Positions 22,116 to 34,549 are shown, numbered from the stretch's first letter. The stretch: 64,000 bases of DNA from Acheta domesticus (GCA_031308135.1 JAHLJT010002630.1:102466526-102530525), one strand, 5' to 3'. Numbers and translations: made by a program. The notes: generated from the letters alone by a model not told the origin.

Positions 22116-22760
22116 GCAGTGTGATCCTAATTGTATAAATATTCAGTGCGGAGTTAGAGTACAGAAGTTTTTTTCTTTTCTCTCTTAATATAACTTAATG
22201 TTTAATGAATCAGTCAGTTTTTAGATTATTATCATTATTTCACCATTATTATTACTATAATTAGTATATAATTTGTTAGTTATGTTACGTGTATCGTCTG
22301 CAAAATGTAATTTGGCAGTATAAAAAAGAAAAGTAGAATATGGAGGAATCTCTGATAGCTTTATATTTATATATTTGGAGGACCAGCAGACTGTAAATTA
22401 ATTGATACACATAACACATAAAATTAATTGAGCTGTACGGTATTGCATAGATGGATGGAATATGATAGGGCAAAAAAGAACAACATTAGCTGTAATAAAA
22501 AATAACAAATATTTAATTACTAAAAAATTTGAGTTAAAAGGTTAGTAAACAAACAAAAAATATTAAAAAACAGTAAGATAAAAAATTAATATGAAAAAAA
22601 GTAATGAAAAGGAAATGAACAAAAATGATTGAAAACAGTAATCCTGAAGTCGGAAGTTGCCAAAAATTAAAGTATTTTCTTGCGTTAAATTTAAATAGAT
22701 TAAAGAGTGCACTCAAGTAGATTTCTGATGCATCAGAAAGAAGTTTGAAATAAGTAGTCA
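22116..22760. other. AT-rich, no gene seen
   Basis: No recognisable exon, repeat family or tandem array. Confidence 0.4.
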
Positions 22761-22886
22761 CTTATCCGTTGGAGCTCTGGTGGGTGTTTCTTGCAGCAGA
22801 TGTCGGTCGAGAGATGTTGCAGCAGCAGGAGATTGTTGACGGGGATGGCGCAGAGTTGCGACCCCAAATTAAAATGTTGTGCAGAG

Positions 22887-23010
22887 CAGCGTCTTCTAGC
22901 AGATTGCAGTAGGCAACTAGGCGTTGCACCGCATATTGTAAGTAAATGCTAGAGAGCCGCTTCTTGCAACAGATTGCGGTAGGCAAAATAGATTTTGCAC
23001 CGCATACGAA
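22887..23010. repeat. 67-bp tandem duplication in an unclassified GC-rich block
   Basis: Two copies of a segment containing GCAGATTGC, GTAGGCAA and GTTGCACCGCATA or TTTGCACCGCATA, about 67 bp apart. They sit inside 22760-23430, a moderately GC-rich block with abrupt AT-rich edges. That block could be an LTR or a regulatory island, but no termini were identified. Confidence 0.55.
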
Positions 23011-23537
23011 AGTACGTCTGACCTCTGCGGAGGTTGCCACAAGAGTCCTTGATCTCGTCGGATGAAAAGTTTTTGAAGACTGGTCGGTCGAAATGTTGTC
23101 CTTTCGTGACACACAGGGGCGCTAGTGTCAATTTGCGTGTGTGTCTGAGGGCTAGCGCTGTTGGGGAGATGGCGAAGCTTGTGCACGCACTCAGCGCGCA
23201 CGCATGCCCTTGGAGCCGGAGGGGCTCGGACAGGAAGTTGCCAAAAAAAATGCGCCTGGAATAACAGCCTCCGGCACGTTCGCAGTCGCCACCCCAATGG
23301 GGGCGGGACGCGCGGAGGGTGGTCCAGCAGGGGTGCAGGGGTCCAGCTGGGCGAGGCAAGGACTGCATTCCTCCGAACGACGCCACTCCGACCGATTTCA
23401 ACTCACATATTTTTCAACTCACTACACTGGTTGTTCAAATAATTGAGTATAAGGAATTGTGCTACAAGAGTCCCCTGGGTGCAAGGAAATAAAAATTCAA
23501 TAAATAGTTTTAAATTGGGACGTAACAAGTTATATTA

Positions 23538-24162
23538 CATTTTTATTATTATTATTGCTCCATATCACGACTACAGATGTTATGAGTCGGATGAGTACAA
23601 AATCTACTCCAGGTTGCAACCAGCTACCTAAGGAGCAGATCTAGGGACTGTCGGTGCCTCTACAATACTTTGCGCAAAATGTGGGCTGTTCCAAATAAAG
23701 AAATTTCTTGCACTTCCCAGTCCTTTGAATGACCAGGAAGTTTAGCCAAGTTCTTACACAAATTTTGCGGAACAAATCCCAGAGCTCCGATAACTATCGG
23801 TACGACCTGTGCTTTTACGCCCCACATTCGGCTGATCTCAATTTCCAAACTCTTGTATTTAAGACGTTTCTCTGTCTCCTTGGTAGCGACATTTTGATCG
23901 CAAGGCACAGCAACATCCACAAGTAGACACGATTTTTTCTCTAAATCCCGGATAACAATATCCGGTTTGTTTGCTGCTATCGTGCGATCCGTTTGAATTT
24001 GTTGGTCGTACAATATTGTACACAATCCAACCGATGTCACCGATTTTGGTGAGTGTTCGTACCACTTGGGGCATGTGTTTGGAACTTCGAGGGCGGTACA
24101 GATCTGCCAGTGGAGGTAACTACACACCCTGTCGTGTCTTTTTAAGTATTCGGTCTTTGTTA
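23538..24162 (-). mobile_element. LINE 3' end with restriction-like endonuclease domain, copy 1
   Basis: The minus-strand frame (stop near 23660) reads TEYLKRHDRVCSYLHWQICT, then TDRTIAANKPDIVIRD and SCLLVDVAVPCDQNV, then KYKSLEIEISRMWGVK, IVIGALGFVP and a terminal HILRKVL. This is the C-terminal region of R2-clade-type LINEs: a PD-(D/E)xK-like endonuclease with the K-P-D-I-V and L-L-V-D-V-A motifs, then the conserved I-G-A-L/T-G tail. The reverse transcriptase is missing (5' truncation). The 3' UTR ends in an (AAT)n tail at 23539-23560. It abuts the tail of copy 2 at (AAT)n, 24163-24177. Confidence 0.8.
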
Positions 24163-24533
24163 TTATTATTATTATAAGATACAAAATCTCAACACTGTTG
24201 GACATGAGACAATACGTCGGAATTGAGATTCAAGACGTATTGTATAACAGTTGAGTTGATATCAGTCAATCTCGTCTCCTAAGAACTTCCTCACAATATG
24301 GCAAGTGTCTAGTATCACAGATTTCTGAATTTTTGATAGATAGCTTTCTAATTGAAGGATTTTCAAGTGTTTGTTTGTGCTTGTAGGAATTAGTCCTGTG
24401 GCCGAAATGATAATGGGTCTAATATAGACTTTCTTGACTTTCCACATTTTCTTTACTTCATCTGCTAGATCCTTGTATTTGCTGATCTTGTTGCTATAGC
24501 TATTGTCGATATTGTGGGAGAGTGGAATGGCAA

Positions 24534-24572
<39 letters not shown>
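24163..24572 (-). mobile_element. LINE 3' end, copy 2, bounded by AAT microsatellites
   Basis: The minus-strand frame reads NIAIPLSHNIDNSYSNKISK, YKDLADEVKKMWKVKKVYIR, then ATGLIP and CHIVRKFLGDEID with a stop near 24262. It is the same endonuclease-to-C-terminus region as copy 1 but clearly divergent from it. Its 5' truncation lies exactly at an (AAT)n run (24536-24572), and its 3' tail is the (AAT)n run at 24163-24177, where copy 1 begins. Confidence 0.75.
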
Positions 24573-24573
<1 letters not shown>

Positions 24574-24595
24574 GGTATGAGTGTTCTATGTTACT

Positions 24596-24600
24596 GAGAG

Positions 24601-24644
<44 letters not shown>

Positions 24645-24840
24645 CGCGCGAAAGAGATGATGATAGAGCAAGGACGATGAAGAAATGCTCATCGACGGTC
24701 GTTGGCCAGTTTGTAAGGGAAGTGCTCCGAGATTCGTCTGACGTTTCTCGGAGACTCTACGAAAAACTCCAGTTCAGAGCAGCTGTCCACTGGGATTCTT
24801 CTCCAGATAGCGGCAAAGTTCGACCCAACAATTTAACCCT
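24596..24840 (-). mobile_element. Divergent SINE-1 copy
   Basis: Minus-oriented. After a GT microsatellite (24603-24636) and GCGCGCGCG come GGCCAGTTTGTAAGGGAAGT and CTGGGATTCTTCTCCAGATA, which align in order with the SINE-1 blocks GGCCCGTTTGTTAGGGTACT and CTAGAATTCTCCTCCAGACA. It retains neither tail nor tRNA head. Confidence 0.6.
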
Positions 24841-25639
24841 CCGGCGGGCGCGTCCCATCATATCCTACCAGCAGGCGCGTGGGGCACTCCGTACCGCATT
24901 CATCATCTTCGAATTTCACGTCAATAGTTATTACTTTTTGTTAGCGAATGTGATGGAAATGTGGTTTATTTATGTTTTTATACATTTTATTTCATAATAA
25001 CTAAATACCAAACGAAATAACTATATTATTAAGAATCTGATCCATCACTCGCTCCCTTCATGTCTTAGTACGTGTTACGTGTTACATGTCAGGGAATGAA
25101 TACGGTGCAAACGTGCCTTCTAACGTTCGGAAACAACGCTTTGAATTTGAATTGGTAGTTAGCACTCCAAAATCTGTCATAAAGCTCAACAACAAAACTA
25201 CAATAAGAATTCTAATGGATAAAATACGGAAATATACTTACACGACAAAGCGCGTGCGGTACGGAGTTGCCGCAACCGTTGCAGTGTCCGAATTACTAAT
25301 GAATAACTGTCGATCAGCAACGTCTAAAATCATGATTATAGTGGCATCCGGTTGAAAATATTATGAATGGAGAATAACTATGAGCTCAATAGTGCGACAC
25401 GAAATCAACAAAAAAGTAAGAATGCGCCACTGAGTGTTGATACGCGCCCGCAGGTGGGTTAACTAATGATGAAAATACGACTTCGTCCAGACTCAAACCA
25501 AAGAATCTTGCGGAGAACCGGAGAACCAGAGTAAACGGCAATGCTGTTCGTAAGCTAACATAATCGGTATTTAATTTGTCTAACTTCCTTTGTTCTCCTG
25601 CCTTTTGATTGATGGATACTAGTAGTTTCGGGCGCGCCA
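24841..25639. other. No gene seen
   Basis: A forward open frame at 25086-25355 has no domain signature. CpG-rich words near 25250 are not linked to an exon I can support. Confidence 0.4.
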
Positions 25640-26110
25640 ACTACTAAGGTCGTTATTCCCGTAAGATTAAGGCACGTTTTCGTCGGGAAGCTGCGGCAGT
25701 CTTCCCCCGCTGAATGACGAGATCCGGTGCCGACCTACTTCCCGCTAGCAAGGTTTTCCCCAACCAGGTATCTCCCACCAGCGGGGCACCGCCCCAGCCG
25801 GGACATGCTCTAAGCTCCCGACCGGTCTCCCGGCATGGGTGGTACTGTAGTGCATGTAAGTGTAAGCAAGAGATGAGAATAGGACAAGTAAACGGAAGGA
25901 GCGATTGCGCGCGGTTCTTGTACGTTTTGTTAGGGTTCGGCGTTCCCCAGGGACTGATCGGAGAAACCACGGAAAACTACCTATAAATGTAGCAGGTCGC
26001 TGGAATTCTTCTCCAGACAGCGGCTAAACTGGACCTAGCAATCTAGCTAGTGTCCTGATACCGACACGACTCGAACTCTGGGACCTCCAGGTCAATGCCG
26101 CTTCTAAGTC
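25640..26110 (-). mobile_element. SINE-1 copy with tRNA-derived head (degenerate)
   Basis: Complete body in minus orientation, from the CCCGTAAG tail side through GGGGCACCGCCCCAGCC to GAATTCTTCTCCAGACAGCG. The head side holds GACTCGAACTCTGGGACCTC, whose reverse complement carries the B-box. The A-box side is eroded. Confidence 0.8.
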
Positions 26111-27060
26111 AACGTTCCTCTTGGATCTAAGATAACTCATCCTGTACGAAATTTGTCTCTACCGCTTTGTTCTCGTCTTACTTCCACATTTCTTTTGTTT
26201 TCCATCCCTTTGCTTCTTCTCTAACTTCCTTCCTTTACTCATAAACTCGAAAGACTCCAGTTGTACAGTTCGTACTGAGAATTTGTGCACACACCTCAAC
26301 ACAATGAATGGTTTCTTACTCACCAAATCTCATGACATGGATCCGTACATTGGAATGCTACATACAGGAAACATCGGACGAAAGCGTGATGAATAGTGAA
26401 AAAGAAAACACAACTAATACCACTAAAATAATGCCACGAGCTTCTGTGTTGAAGAAATACAATTTTTATAATTTATTTAAGTGAACATTTCTTTACACAA
26501 AACAAGAAACTACATTTATTTACAATAACTATTCCCACCCTTTTTAAGGCCTTTATTTTTCTTGCTCTAAATTATTACTCTCAATTTTAGTTCATAATGC
26601 TTTAACTTATTTTGTTTGTTTTTTTCTCTGATGATTCCGGTCCACATTTACGACACAATATTGTTCCTCGTGAACTTCAGTACTCAAGTTCACTTCATAA
26701 CGTTCCCGTGTCACTTCTTGTCGTCAAATATTATCCTATTTCACAACTCTTCTTTTTAACGATATTTTCAGCTTTTTACAAACACAGCCAAATATACGTC
26801 CTTCTCTGGCAAACTCCTTTTATATCTCCTACAAAGTCCCCTGTCTCTTTTTTTTAAATCTTCTAACAATCCTTGTACAAGGGGTTTACATATTCACGTA
26901 ATATGATATATTACAGTTGCTACACTGAATACCGTTTTAAAAACTTCATCACCCTCGCTTTTCAACAGGCAGTTGCGTCACCAAAAATATTACATTCACA
27001 TTTCCAATAAATAAAACAAACAAGGAAGCCAATGAAGCAATTTACTCACGCAAGAAAAAC
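26111..27060. other. No gene seen
   Basis: AT- and T-rich. No recognisable exon or repeat. Confidence 0.4.
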
Positions 27061-27061
27061 A

Positions 27062-27572
27062 ATGTTGTTTGATTGATTGTTATTGATTCTGGGTGCGTTA
27101 ACTGCTAAGGCCATTAGTGCTGAAGTGTGAGCTATGTTTTCATCCCGGGAGTTGGCAGTGATCTTTCTCCGCTGGATGCAAGATCCGGCGCCGACTTTCC
27201 GTCGGCTGACGGGTTCTTCCCACACCAGTCCTCCCACCAGCGCAGCGTGGCACTGCTCCAGCATATTAGTACACGAGTGTGTAAGTAAGGGGAGAGGATA
27301 AGAGAAGGAAGAGGAAGGAAAGATCGCGCGCGATCCTTGGCCCGTTTGAGTACTGCTCCGGCGTTCACCTGCTGTTCATTGGAGGAACCACGGAAAAGTG
27401 CTGATCAGAGCAGCCGGTCGCTAGAATTTTCCTCCAGCGTCTGAATTCGACATAGCTGACAAGCTAGTGTCGAAAATCCTGCCACCGTCGGGGTTCGAAC
27501 CTAGAACCTCCCGTTCTGAGGTGCTGCATTGATATCAGTTGATGCCGGGAGCCACCTCTCCCGGTCAAGGAA
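27062..27572 (-). mobile_element. SINE-1 copy, near full length
   Basis: Minus orientation: (GATT) tail remnant, divergent body with a deletion around the GGGGCACCGCC block, then GGGTTCGAACCTAGAACCTC (B-box on the minus strand) and GCCACCTCTCCCGGTC at the 5' end. Confidence 0.8.
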
Positions 27573-29185
27573 AACAAATTTCTGAACGATTACAATCCCT
27601 AACTTGCTTTAAACTACCCGATGTTTTCTGAACAGCGTTAGAACGCCCAGATGATTCTACTACGCATGCGTGTGAATCTCGCTCACGTTTTGACGGTCGC
27701 AGTTTACACATATCTCATGCTGCCCCTACCGCAAGTACTCGGATGACTAAGTACACACACTACGAGCAAAACATTAACTCTACGTTAGGCCCTCTCAGCT
27801 TCCGCCGCCATTTACTATTTTTACAAATCACCTCCTTCAAATGCACCTTGTTTTATTTCAAAATTTGTTAGCGTAGATTTATTTTTGGGCTTATCGAAAA
27901 TTCTAAGAGATTACGTGTACATCAACACATTTACACATACTTTTTAAATAAGCATCGTGGATACCCATTTGCATGCTCAGAAACTCAATCGAAACTTTTG
28001 TACGCAATTTCTTTTCAAACTTTTGTACATTTGTACGCATATTAAAAATACATTGTATTAAACTCTTATATAATACATTTTTAACTTCCTAATACTTCGC
28101 TCGTGCCATATCAACTATTTACTATCAAGTATTATACCTGGGGTCTTTTTTAACCCTAAGGTTTATTGACAATTATAAGTGGTAAACACGAATGTGTAGG
28201 CAATGTACTGAGTGTAAATAATTGAATATATGTTGGGATATATTTGATAAGTTATTTTTAATTACATAATAAATATAATTAATTCATATTAAATATTTCA
28301 TAAATGGAATAAAATCTACCGTGCGTAATCTCCATTTTTGATACATAATGCTTCAGGAATATTTATAAGAGTTTGTGAAAGTTATTTTCGGATAAATTGA
28401 ATATTGAGAGTATCAGACATCATTTTTTGAAGTTTATGACCCGATATTTCAAATGAGAATGAGAAAATAACAGGCGTTATTTTACCTATACGTTAAATCA
28501 AATCGGTCTTATGGAAAGAAGAAGAAATTAATTTCTTTTAATAAAATTTGAAATATATGTAAAAATGATATGGTACTTGCTTAATACAGCACAATGGCGT
28601 ATCTAGAATACTGAAATTATTCTGCAAATATTAAATAAAATAATTAATGATGCTGGGGTACAACAAGACACCAGGTAAAATCAATAATTTCAATGACGTA
28701 AGTAACAGAGCACATTGGAAAATCACAATGTTAAGAGCCCCTGGTAAGGTGACCCAATGCGAAACACAAAGTTTAAGTAATCAGACTGGTAGGAACACAA
28801 TCTCCCGTTTGTAATTAATCAGCATTTAACTACTAGCGACAGCATTAGGAAACCTCGTTATTTCATCAAGGAAATCATTTGCGGGATGTTACAAAACTTT
28901 AGCGTCGATTCACCGAGAGAAAGAGCTATTTTTAGAGCAATCCAATAAAACTCGCATTTGAAACTGTGAATATTAATCGCGCGAACGCGTTTTACAGGAT
29001 GACATTCATGGCACTGCGCTTTCATGCACGCCCTCGCTGTAACCACTTCATCCGAACCGCTGCGACGATAACTGCTACAAGAGATTAAAATTTGTAATTT
29101 TCCAACGAATTGCGACGAAATGAATAGTCGGAAGCGTTTCGGAACAAGCTGCTGCTGCTTCTGCTACCGCAGGGTGGGGAGATGA
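27573..29185. other. No gene seen
   Basis: AT-rich sequence. The 28950-29060 segment has CpG words but no supportable exon. Confidence 0.4.
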
Positions 29186-29189
29186 AAAC

Positions 29190-29875
29190 GTACGCGAAAT
29201 GAGTGTTCACGTTTTTCCACAGTGGCCTTCCTCCACTTTCGTTTCCTCGTCCTCTTTTTTGTCTTCGTCCTCCCAACAGTGCTAATTTCTTACATTGTTT
29301 TCTTATCGTTTCGTGTTCTTCTGATCGTCAGTTTTCTACTTCGCATGCTGTTAGTTCCTTATGCTCTTTTTGTGTCGTTGCTGTTATTAATTTTCGTTAT
29401 GTCTCCACCACGTGTTCTTCTTATACCTCCGCCCCCGCATTTTCATACATCTCTCAACTATACATTATCGTCACCTTCGTTTTCTTTTCACTCATTCACT
29501 ACTCCTTGAAACTTTCTTATTTCCTTTTGCCTCTTTTTCCATTTCGGCTTATTTGTTCTCATCCGTATTTTTCTTCTCTTTCACTTTGTTATTCTCTTTC
29601 TTTTTCTGTCTCCGTTCTCTTTTTTCCCCTTTCCTTCTTCTGTAACTTATTCACCAACTCTCCCCTTTCCCTCAGCATCTTATTCTTTCCATCTCCTGCC
29701 ATTCCTTAACCTTTCCTTTCTCCCCTCCTCTTCCTCCTCCTCCTCCTTATTCTCCTGCTCCACTTATTCTTCTTCCCCTTCCCCTCTTCAACTTCTTTCC
29801 ATTCTTCTTCCTCTTTTTCTCTTCCACTTCTACCTCCCTTTCCTCTTCTTTTCCCTCCTAATTCTCTTCCACCTC
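29190..29875. repeat. Polypyrimidine (CT-rich) tract
   Basis: Nearly 700 bp dominated by C and T on the plus strand, densest at 29560-29870 (TCCTCCTCC runs). Apparent Ser/Phe/Leu-rich frames are compositional. It lies directly left of the GC island at 29890. Confidence 0.8.
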
Positions 29876-29889
29876 ACCGGCAGTAGGCC

Positions 29890-30335
29890 TTCTTCTCATC
29901 GCGCGCGAGTAAAGCAGAAATCTAATATGAGCGCCCCCACAAAGCCCGGACGAGCGGACTTATCGCGAGAAGAGACGCACGGACGGAAGAGGGGAGAGGA
30001 TGCGGGGGGCGGGGAATAATTGAGCCAACAAAGGCGCAGCAACGTCTAATATCGTCACAATTAACAAAAGAGCAGCGCCCGCCGTGGCGCGCTCGCGCGG
30101 CGGTCCGCGACGGTGGCGCCGCCTGGGCCGAAACAAAAGAAAGACTGCGCGCGCGCGCGCTTGCGGGCGGGGAAGGGAGCGTGGGCGATAATACAAGATT
30201 TGTGGGGGTTCCGCAAAGCGCGACCACCCCCGCATCCGCCCACCTCCCGCAGCGCTATCTGGTGAAGAATGCGAGTAATTATGCGCGGTGTAACTTATTT
30301 CGTAATAACCACGCCACGGAGGCGGCGGCGGTGGT

Positions 30336-30397
<62 letters not shown>

Positions 30398-30610
30398 CGG
30401 CGGTGGCAGCTGCCAAGCCAGCCCCTGCAAAAGCAGCGAAAGAAAGAGGCGGGACGCGGCGGCTAAATGAGCCTTGGTTGCAAGGCGGCCTTGTGGACTT
30501 TCGGCCTTGCGACGACGTTCCGAGGTGGCCTTGCTCCCTACAAGGGGCCGTGAAGTGCGGGTGCTGCGCGTTTGAAGCGGTGATTTACGCGGAGACTGGA
30601 AACAGAGGAA
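29890..30610. promoter_or_regulatory. CpG island with GGC-rich tract
   Basis: High CpG density with GCGCGCGCGC, GGCGGGG and a GGC/GGT tract. Likely an unmethylated regulatory or promoter island; no coding exon could be tied to it. The Ala-rich plus-strand and Pro-rich minus-strand frames come from the GGC run. Confidence 0.4.
30316..30412. repeat. (GGC)n/(GGT)n trinucleotide repeat
   Basis: About 30 triplets, mostly GGC with GGT interruptions. Confidence 0.95.
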
Positions 30611-31069
30611 AATAACTGTTGAGGTGGGCTCAAAAACTAAGTCTCAAATCGGATTTTTAAGGACTTGATGCAAACAGTATACAGTATCTAACGAGCTTAT
30701 TCGCACATTCAGACTCAAAAAGTTATCATATCTCGATGTAAAATATGTTAAAATAATGTCTTGGTAGAAATTATGCGCCAGTTGAATTAGTAGCAAATAA
30801 ATAATGTCAATAAAATTATTACATGTGTTGTGTCTCGGGAAAATAAGAAAAATCAGAGAAACACAAGTAAACAAGTTTTATTACCGTAGCCACTTGCTAC
30901 GTCCGAAGAAATACCACATACAAAGCAAGGCCGACCGTAAATCCAGAAGAATGTCCAATGTTGAATGCCACAATCTCAAACCAATGTATCAGAGTTCCGT
31001 TTACCAGTGCTTGCCGTGTCGTTATCAAAAGTTCAAGTCCACTCTTATCACACTGCCGTTATCGCCTTC

Positions 31070-31320
31070 GCTGTCTGGAGTACGCTGTCTGGGGCGGCGC
31101 GCGCCCGGCGCGCCGCTTATCAGTCACTCGGCCACCTCCCCTCTCCCGCGTCAAACCTCGGGGAAGAAAGGGGAGGCGGATCTGCCCCTCTCCTCGCTGC
31201 CAGCGACGACGCGGTTCCGCTCCACCCCACCCGCTGGATCCCGCGGTGGCCGGGCTGACGTAGCTCGCCGTTGGCGAGCCTCTTCAATCGTGGCGGTCAG
31301 TTCGATCTTCCTGACAGCCA
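31070..31320. promoter_or_regulatory. Short GC island
   Basis: GGCGCGCGCCCGGCGCGCCG near 31096 and several TTATC (GATA-type) sites. Composition suggests a regulatory region; nothing firmer can be said. Confidence 0.25.
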
Positions 31321-31574
31321 CGACAACATGAACGTATGTTTAACAATATTAATATTGATTAAAACAAATTTCTTTCGTTACAACGTTGCTATTTGTAGAG
31401 TCGAAGTGAGTGAAAATATGTACTTCTTCCGCGTCGAGTTACTCGGCCCTTGTCGGTTTTCCTTTGTCTGAACGCGCTCTCTAGGGATAGTTCTGCCAGT
31501 AGGCAACAGTCGGCATCGAAAGGGCCAAGCAAAAGGCGTTCACTTTCAATGAGAAAGAGGTAATTGTCAATTTA

Positions 31575-31880
31575 GCAATTATTGAATTGAATTGATGCCT
31601 TCTTTTACGTGGCGAGACTCGGACCATGAGGCTTGCTCTTCCGTCTGACCACGCAAATTTCGCTACGCTCCTTTCACCATTTAGCGGAGAAACGATGTAT
31701 TATTCGGGCGACGAAACCGTCAATTTGAATTTAGCTCAGAGACATTATTCAGGCTTGAGGATATTTTACTTGCAAGTAAATCTTCTAACATGGGCCAGCC
31801 GGCTTTACTTCCCCTCCGAAAGAAGGCGGATGAAGGTTTTTTTCGCCCTTAAAAATCTACGACTTCGATCGGGTATGAAT
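31575..31880 (-). mobile_element. SINE-2 copy, 5'-truncated
   Basis: Minus orientation. The tail (TTGAATTGAATTGA) is on the left. Body words GTCTGACCACGCAAATTTCG, CTCCTTTCACCA, ACATGGG, CAGCCGGCTT and TTCGCCCTTAAAAAT match 40920-41175 closely. It ends at CTTCGATCGGG without the tRNA-like head, next to a 16-bp direct duplication of GTATGAATAGCCAGC. Confidence 0.8.
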
Positions 31881-32059
31881 AGCCAGCAAGTATGAATAGC
31901 CAGCCGAGACCCAAGGAAATATAAACTAATACGGAAAAGTCTGTGTCATTTTGTAGCACCACTAATTTGTAGATCAATATTTCCCACTAAGACACGTAAT
32001 TGAGGAGCACTTAATCGAGCGATTGTACGAACTCCTTGAAGTACAAATCATTCCTCGCG

Positions 32060-32835
32060 TCCTTGTCCCGGCTGGGGCGGTACAGAGCTGATGAGAGATA
32101 CTCGGTTAGGGAAAACACTCGTAAACCGCCGTGTTGGTCGGCGCCGGATTTCGCCATCAATTTGATTGATTGATTGATTGATTGATTTGTGTTTCCGGCC
32201 GCGTCAACGGCTCAGGTCATTAGCCCCGTAAGTGTACTGCGTGTTTTCCCCCGGGAGGTGGCGATGATCTTTTCCCCTGCTGGATGGCGAGATCTGGCGC
32301 CGACCTACCGTCGACTAGCGGGGTTTTCCCCCAACCAAGTATCTCCCTCCAGCGGGGCACCGCCCCAGCCGGGACAAGTTGTAAGCTCCCGACCGGTCTC
32401 CCGGTATGGTAGTGTAGTCCATGTTAGTGTAAGTGTGTGTGTAAGAGGGAGAGGATAGGACAAGGATGAGGAAGGAAAGATCGCGCGCGGTCCGTGGCCC
32501 GTTCGTTAGGGTACTGCTCCGGCATTCGCCTGGTGTTGATCGGAGAAACCACGGAAACCTACCGATCAGAGCAGCCGGCCGCTAGAATTCTCCTCCAGAC
32601 AGCGACTGAATTCGACCTAGCTGACCAGCTAGTGTCGAAAATCCTGCCGCCGTCGGGACTCGAACCTAGGACCTCCCGGTCAGAGGGACTGCAGTGACAT
32701 CAGGCTGATGCACTGAGCGATCTCTCCCGGTCCATCCATTTGAGGAATCTCACCGCCACCTCCCGCGATTAAAAACATGCACTACACTCACTGGAATAAT
32801 GACTTTAGCTGCAAACGTGATAGGACGCAACGATT
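32060..32835 (+). mobile_element. SINE-1 copy split by a second SINE-1
   Basis: The left part (32060-32165) runs from CCTTGTCCCGGCTGGGGCGG to GATTTCGCCATC. The right part (32744-32835) resumes at GGAATCTCACCGCCACCTCC and reaches AATGACTTTAGC. Joined, they give the collinear SINE-1 3' half in plus orientation. The interrupting copy is in the opposite orientation. Confidence 0.85.
32166..32731 (-). mobile_element. Full-length SINE-1, nested
   Basis: Flanked by a 12-bp target duplication CCATCAATTTGA / CCATCCATTTGA (32154-32165, 32732-32743; one mismatch). On the minus strand it starts ACCGGGAGAGATCGCTCAGT (A-box region), has B-box GGTTCGAGTCC about 35 bp on, then the whole body and an (AATC)n tail. 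It is one of two copies that define the family's full length of about 565 bp. The internal boxes indicate RNA polymerase III transcription (known for tRNA-derived SINEs). Confidence 0.92.
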
Positions 32836-34545
32836 TATCAATATAACGAGAGCGGCCGGAGAAATTAAATAGTTTTTTTTAAAAAGCACATGTTGGGTTC
32901 AGGCGAAAGTTCTACGCATTTTAAAATTTGTCAGATGTCGTATTGTCATTTTTCGTATTGTCAGATGACAGACATCCATGCATAGATATATACTACATAA
33001 ATGTACGCATACATAGAGACAGAAAAAGTTTTGCCGTAAACCAGATTTTTCTGTACAAGGAAGCACAAAATGTGTTATCCGTCTACACAAAGTTTTAAAA
33101 GAGGTAATTTAATACAAATGAATGGAATAATAATGAACTTGGTCGTTATCAGGAATCCACAATACAAGTTGTTCACTCGAAACTGCGAGTATAGTAAATA
33201 GAATGTGAAAACTATCCTTCCTACCTCAGAAAATCATCATTCAATCAAAAATGTCGCCATTCTCAGCCTTCCAGAACGTGAATTTTTCACACTCCAACTT
33301 CATGCAAAAAGGTTTAGTATAAATAAAACGCCTGATGACACTAGCTTTTCGTTGTTTGGTGTGCCAATGGGTGTAATTGCGATACATCAGAAATTCAGTG
33401 CAAAACATTGTATTTTATATTATTTTGACTCCACTTTACAAGTTTTAGCAGTGACTAGCGTACCCGTGCGAGAACTCTCGCATTCTCTATCCCACCCTCT
33501 TCCTTATTTTTCCATTTCCATACAATCCTGTATTATATATTATTTTTCAAGACCCTCTTATACTCCGTCACTTGTTCTGTATGTCACCATGTAATTGATA
33601 ATAATATAATACAGACTTGGCAATACAAACTATTCTTATTTAACTTTATTGTCCAGCAAAAAGATACATCCGTGTAATTCAATCGCATACAATATCAGGT
33701 AATTAATAATTTCGTATACAGCTGCAGATTCTACAGACTCTGAACAGGTGGGGAAGAACTGAGAAGCGTGACACCAGCAAAAATGTAATACTAGAATAAT
33801 CAAGAAGATCTGATCCTGTAAATTACGATATGAGACACGGTTCTTTGAGACCTTTGGCCTCACAATTTTAGTTTTGAAGGCCCTAGAACGCTTTGTTTAA
33901 GAGTTATTTAACAATATAGATTAAAAAATGCTGACGTGCGTTGCGGATTATATTTTACATAAATATTTAGATGCGATTTTACCAAATCTTTCATATCTTC
34001 AAAGTCAAAGTGCAATTCATCACCTCTCCGTGATGTTCTCTTTCTTTAAAGACCTCATTTATAAAGATTGGTTGCGTGTGAGAGCCGCAAAGGGAAGGTA
34101 TCCTACTGAAATACTGTAGGACATGATATCTCTACAAATATTACAATCGTTACTCATTTACTTTATTATTTTCTTTATGGAAATACAGCGAGGAACTAAT
34201 CTTTGTTACCAATGAATTATGAAACCTCTCAGATAAATGAGAGCACGCCTCAACGGCAGCGCCATACACAAGAAGAAGCTGATATTGCCCCGAGAACACA
34301 CTGCTTTGTTGAGTACGTGAGTAATGGCACAGCTATTATCCACAGGGGGCAATTAAGTAATCAAGAAAGTCTTTGCCGCCTATTGTCTTGGTTGTGATGA
34401 TCAATACATCACCCTCCTATATTTGCGTCAACGTAATAATAGAAGCGTATTGGGGAAAAACACAACAAAAAATGTTTTGGTTAAAATACTTACAAAAATA
34501 CGTTATAACTTTAAATGTTGATACACGTTTTTGGTAAATATTTCG
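32836..34545. other. No gene seen
   Basis: AT-rich sequence. Frames at 33205-33594 and elsewhere carry no domain signature. Confidence 0.4.
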
Positions 34546-34549
34546 GCGT

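Noticed and set aside
22762..23430. LTR of a retrotransposon
   Set aside because: No TG..CA ends, target duplication, primer-binding site or coding region could be identified. Kept only as a tandem duplication.
29203..29709. Hydrophobic forward frame of 168 codons resembling a membrane protein
   Set aside because: Lies in a CT-rich tract; composition alone gives Phe, Leu and Ser. No start context or splice sites.
30181..30615. Ala-rich forward frame as a homeobox-type regulator
   Set aside because: The Ala run comes from the GGC repeat, and no homeodomain or other fold follows.
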